NCBI GenBank assembly: GCA_902363805.1
Contig: CABJBF010000003.1
Coordinates: 386,564 to 450,563, forward strand
Reading direction: 5' to 3'
Length of the DNA stretch: 64,000 nt
From: Eubacteriaceae bacterium
Lineage (GTDB): Bacteria; Bacillota; Clostridia; Lachnospirales; Lachnospiraceae
Shown: piece after piece, positions 62,224 to 64,000 of the stretch
How positions within the stretch are numbered: the first letter of the stretch is position 1
How the letters are laid out: the number at the start of each line of letters is the position of its first letter
Position numbers and translations under genes: made by a program
Notes under the pieces: model-generated
Told to the model about the DNA's origin: nothing
Database searches by the model: none
Seen by the model: the letters and a program-made list of their open reading frames with translations, nothing else

Positions 62224-63678
62224 TCATGAAAAAAAACCTATTATTTTATTCATTAACTCTTTCATATCATTACTATCACCCAAAATATATGCATTTTTTC
62301 CAGTACTTCGTATTATCATAGTTTTTATTTCTTCTGCTTCGGTTCCTCTTATCTTTCTCCTTTTCCCATACATTCCCTTCCAAGTTTGTTCTGGTATCAT
62401 CGGAAACACTACCAATCCTAAAACTTTACATTCTCCTAGTTGCTCTATAACATTGATACTCCTCCTAATATAATTTATTTCGTCATAATAATTTATACAT
62501 AAAACCACTGCATCCGGATTTGTAGCCATCAAAAAATTTACCTGTTCATATGTATAATATGATGTGTTTTTATATTCATATGGCACAGTTCCCGATTGTG
62601 ACCCAACAATAATAAGATCATTTCCATCAGCTATTTCATTCATTTTATAGTTTAAATATCTTATTTGTTCCTCTTCATCCAAACAAACCATCCTATTATA
62701 TCCAACAGGATAAACACAATCTAACCCAAATAACAATGCATTTGGTTCAGTGCCTAATTGTCCTACTTGATATCCTTCATCTATTAGCCGTTTTCGCAAT
62801 TCTAATTGCAATGTAAACTTCCCCTGTTTAGAACTTGTTCCAAAAATTCCAAGAACCGGTTTATTAATATAGAATAGTTTTCCTTCTCTAAGTGGTGGGA
62901 GATATTTATCAATTACCGCTGGAAAATATATATTGTCATTTTTATACTCCGCCTTATCAATCCTATCAAAACTATATATATTTTTACCTCTATTAATCGC
63001 TTCTTTGATTAATGAATCAACTATGTTTTCTTTACCTATATAAGACAATAGTTTCTCTGTGTGACCAATAACAAGCGTATCAAATAAATCCCATTTAATA
63101 TCATCAATGTTTTTAATACAATATTCTTTAACTGATTTATCAATCATTACATCTGTCGTTTTTCTTCCAACATTTGAAGAATACTTTGTATCATATACTT
63201 CCATAACTTTAAAATCCAATAATTCTGGATACCGAACAAAATTGTGCATTTCTTTGTTAAATGGGAAAATTACTGCCCGGTCTATTTTATACTCAAAAAC
63301 TTTTTCTTCTTTTTCTTCATATGCTATTATTTGTATTGCAATCGATTTAAAGTATTCTAAAATTTCCTCGAATGATTTAATACCATTTTTATATATATTT
63401 ACAATTTTATTAGTAGCATGAGCACATGCAAAACTACTACCCTTTACTATTATATTATCTGGTTCGCACCATTTAACTCTCTGCATTCCACCTTTAGCTG
63501 CTACATTTAATATTTTATCCTCATAAAAGATAAAATCATCTACTTTTCTGCACAGATCACTCCCATCAACTCCAATTACACAATCAAATGCCGCAGGATA
63601 TGAAATTGCCCCTTCATTATCAAAAGCTGAAACCAAAATTACCCCTTTATCGTATAACCTTTTACATATATTATACAT
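62224..63678 (-). CDS. Half-subtilisin (S8) domain fused to a DUF1611-type P-loop domain
   Basis: A 484-residue protein. Residues 1-95 are the C-terminal half of a subtilisin fold: VSAFDNEGAISYPAAFDCVIGVDG with the oxyanion Asn21, and VKGSSFACAHATN with the nucleophile Ser82. The Asp and His halves of the triad are absent. Residues ~120-270 form a Rossmann-like part, and ~275-484 a DUF1611/DgcN-type ATPase (Walker A GIFGTSSKQGKFT, TEPNALLFGLD, IIVGSQSGTVP, DAVVLCINYYDE). The start overlaps the 62-residue ORF end, and a TAA lies just upstream in frame, so the short form is what is encoded. Confidence 0.78.
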   Translation of the reverse strand: MYNICKRLYDKGVILVSAFDNEGAISYPAAFDCVIGVDGSDLCRKVDDFIFYEDKILNVAAKGGMQRVKWCEPDNIIVKGSSFACAHATNKIVNIYKNGIKSFEEILEYFKSIAIQIIAYEEKEEKVFEYKIDRAVIFPFNKEMHNFVRYPELLDFKVMEVYDTKYSSNVGRKTTDVMIDKSVKEYCIKNIDDIKWDLFDTLVIGHTEKLLSYIGKENIVDSLIKEAINRGKNIYSFDRIDKAEYKNDNIYFPAVIDKYLPPLREGKLFYINKPVLGIFGTSSKQGKFTLQLELRKRLIDEGYQVGQLGTEPNALLFGLDCVYPVGYNRMVCLDEEEQIRYLNYKMNEIADGNDLIIVGSQSGTVPYEYKNTSYYTYEQVNFLMATNPDAVVLCINYYDEINYIRRSINVIEQLGECKVLGLVVFPMIPEQTWKGMYGKRRKIRGTEAEEIKTMIIRSTGKNAYILGDSNDMKELMNKIIGFFS

Positions 63679-63859
63679 TACGAATTATTCTTTTCATAAT
63701 TTCATATTTATTTGATATTGATTCACAGTATTCCTTAGGGACCGTATAGTCAAATTTCATATTAATTGAATTTTCATCCTCGGTATAATCTGGATATTTT
63801 TTTAAGAAATGCCGGTACTCCTCTTCATATAACATATATTCTTTTAAATCATTATCCAT
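63671..63859 (-). CDS. 62-residue acidic small protein
   Basis: Starts after AAAGGAAATAG and overlaps the next ORF (ATGGATAATG) and the S8/DUF1611 gene by 8 bases. Sequence MDNDLKEYMLYEEEYRHFLK, Asp/Glu/Tyr-rich, no Cys. Not recognised. It could be a chaperone/recognition element or a precursor peptide for the adjoining exporter cluster. Confidence 0.6.
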   Translation of the reverse strand: MDNDLKEYMLYEEEYRHFLKKYPDYTEDENSINMKFDYTVPKEYCESISNKYEIMKRIIRNV

Positions 63860-64000
63860 CTATTTCCTTTAGTAACTCCTCTTTTAAATAATCTTGTAAG
63901 TTTTTATCTAGTTGCCTACAACCAGATTGCTTTATCAACTCTGTATCCGCATTTTTTACAGCAATTTTGTGCGTTACATTTTTCATCATATTTATATCGT
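63852..64000 (-). CDS. Partial or small gene at the window edge
   Basis: The frame is open to the last base of the window. An internal start (63989 or 63986) would give a 45-residue product, MMKNVTHKIAVKNADTELIK then QSGCRQLDKNLQDYLKEELL, without a visible ribosome site. So it is either a small peptide gene or the C-terminus of a larger gene beyond the window. It overlaps the 62-residue ORF. Confidence 0.5.
   Translation of the reverse strand, partial: DINMMKNVTHKIAVKNADTELIKQSGCRQLDKNLQDYLKEELLKEIDG

Noticed and set aside
63852-63989. Confident peptide-precursor call for the 45-residue ORF at the edge
   Set aside because: The frame is open to the window end and no ribosome site is visible, so it may be the tail of a longer gene.

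Overview
The window looks like a chromosome segment of a low-GC gut Firmicute, most likely a Lachnospiraceae member. This is inferred from AT-rich codon use, AGGAGG-type ribosome binding sites, the galactoside transporter with its YesM/YesN-type sensor, SdaAA/SdaAB serine dehydratase, mannose-family PTS operons and the TnpX-like serine recombinase. Nearly all genes lie on the minus strand. No rRNA, tRNA or CRISPR array was seen.

1-24 kb is mostly core-like. It holds a Bce-type antimicrobial-peptide module (response regulator, short histidine kinase, and an ABC ATPase broken by an in-frame stop), serine dehydratase, a CtpE-like P-type ATPase behind a structured leader, and an alkyltransferase-like fusion. 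At 8.9-19.9 kb are two facing halves of one sugar system. A sensor operon encodes a YesN regulator, a Cache/YesM kinase and two sugar-binding proteins. An mglBAC operon lies beside it. Its MglB appears circularly permuted: the first ~77 residues of the mature fold sit at the C-terminus, and nearly all the galactose-contact residues are still recognisable. Its MglC carries a ~220-residue coiled-coil extension. Decayed genes follow (AlbA_2/Schlafen-like regulator, class M sirtuin, pyridoxamine-oxidase-like), next to intact Fic, Spx/ArsC-like and zinc-macrodomain genes.

24-44.5 kb contains a secreted CAP protein, a long ECF sigma factor, and two separate mannose-family PTS operons. The first carries a ceramidase-like gene and a PucR regulator, and its 7.2-kb block is bounded by a perfect 143-bp direct repeat. 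The second carries a FrlB-like SIS deglycase, a HAD phosphatase, EutH and two GntR regulators. I infer it handles a glycated amine, possibly glycated ethanolamine.

44.8-64 kb is accessory DNA. A formate/nitrite channel gene is cut by a defective IS3 element. An HNH toxin-like gene with SMI1 immunity follows. Then comes a compact operon of one large serine recombinase, two catalytically degenerate resolvase-like proteins, XRE regulators, MazF and several tiny genes, including a 42-residue Cys-rich peptide and a Com-like zinc ribbon behind a structured leader. After remnants of IS21 and IS110 elements comes a possible peptide export/maturation cluster: two fused ABC exporters, a half-subtilisin fused to a DUF1611 P-loop domain, small ORFs, a BtrH-like protein and a leaderless GH16 enzyme. 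This cluster runs off the right edge.
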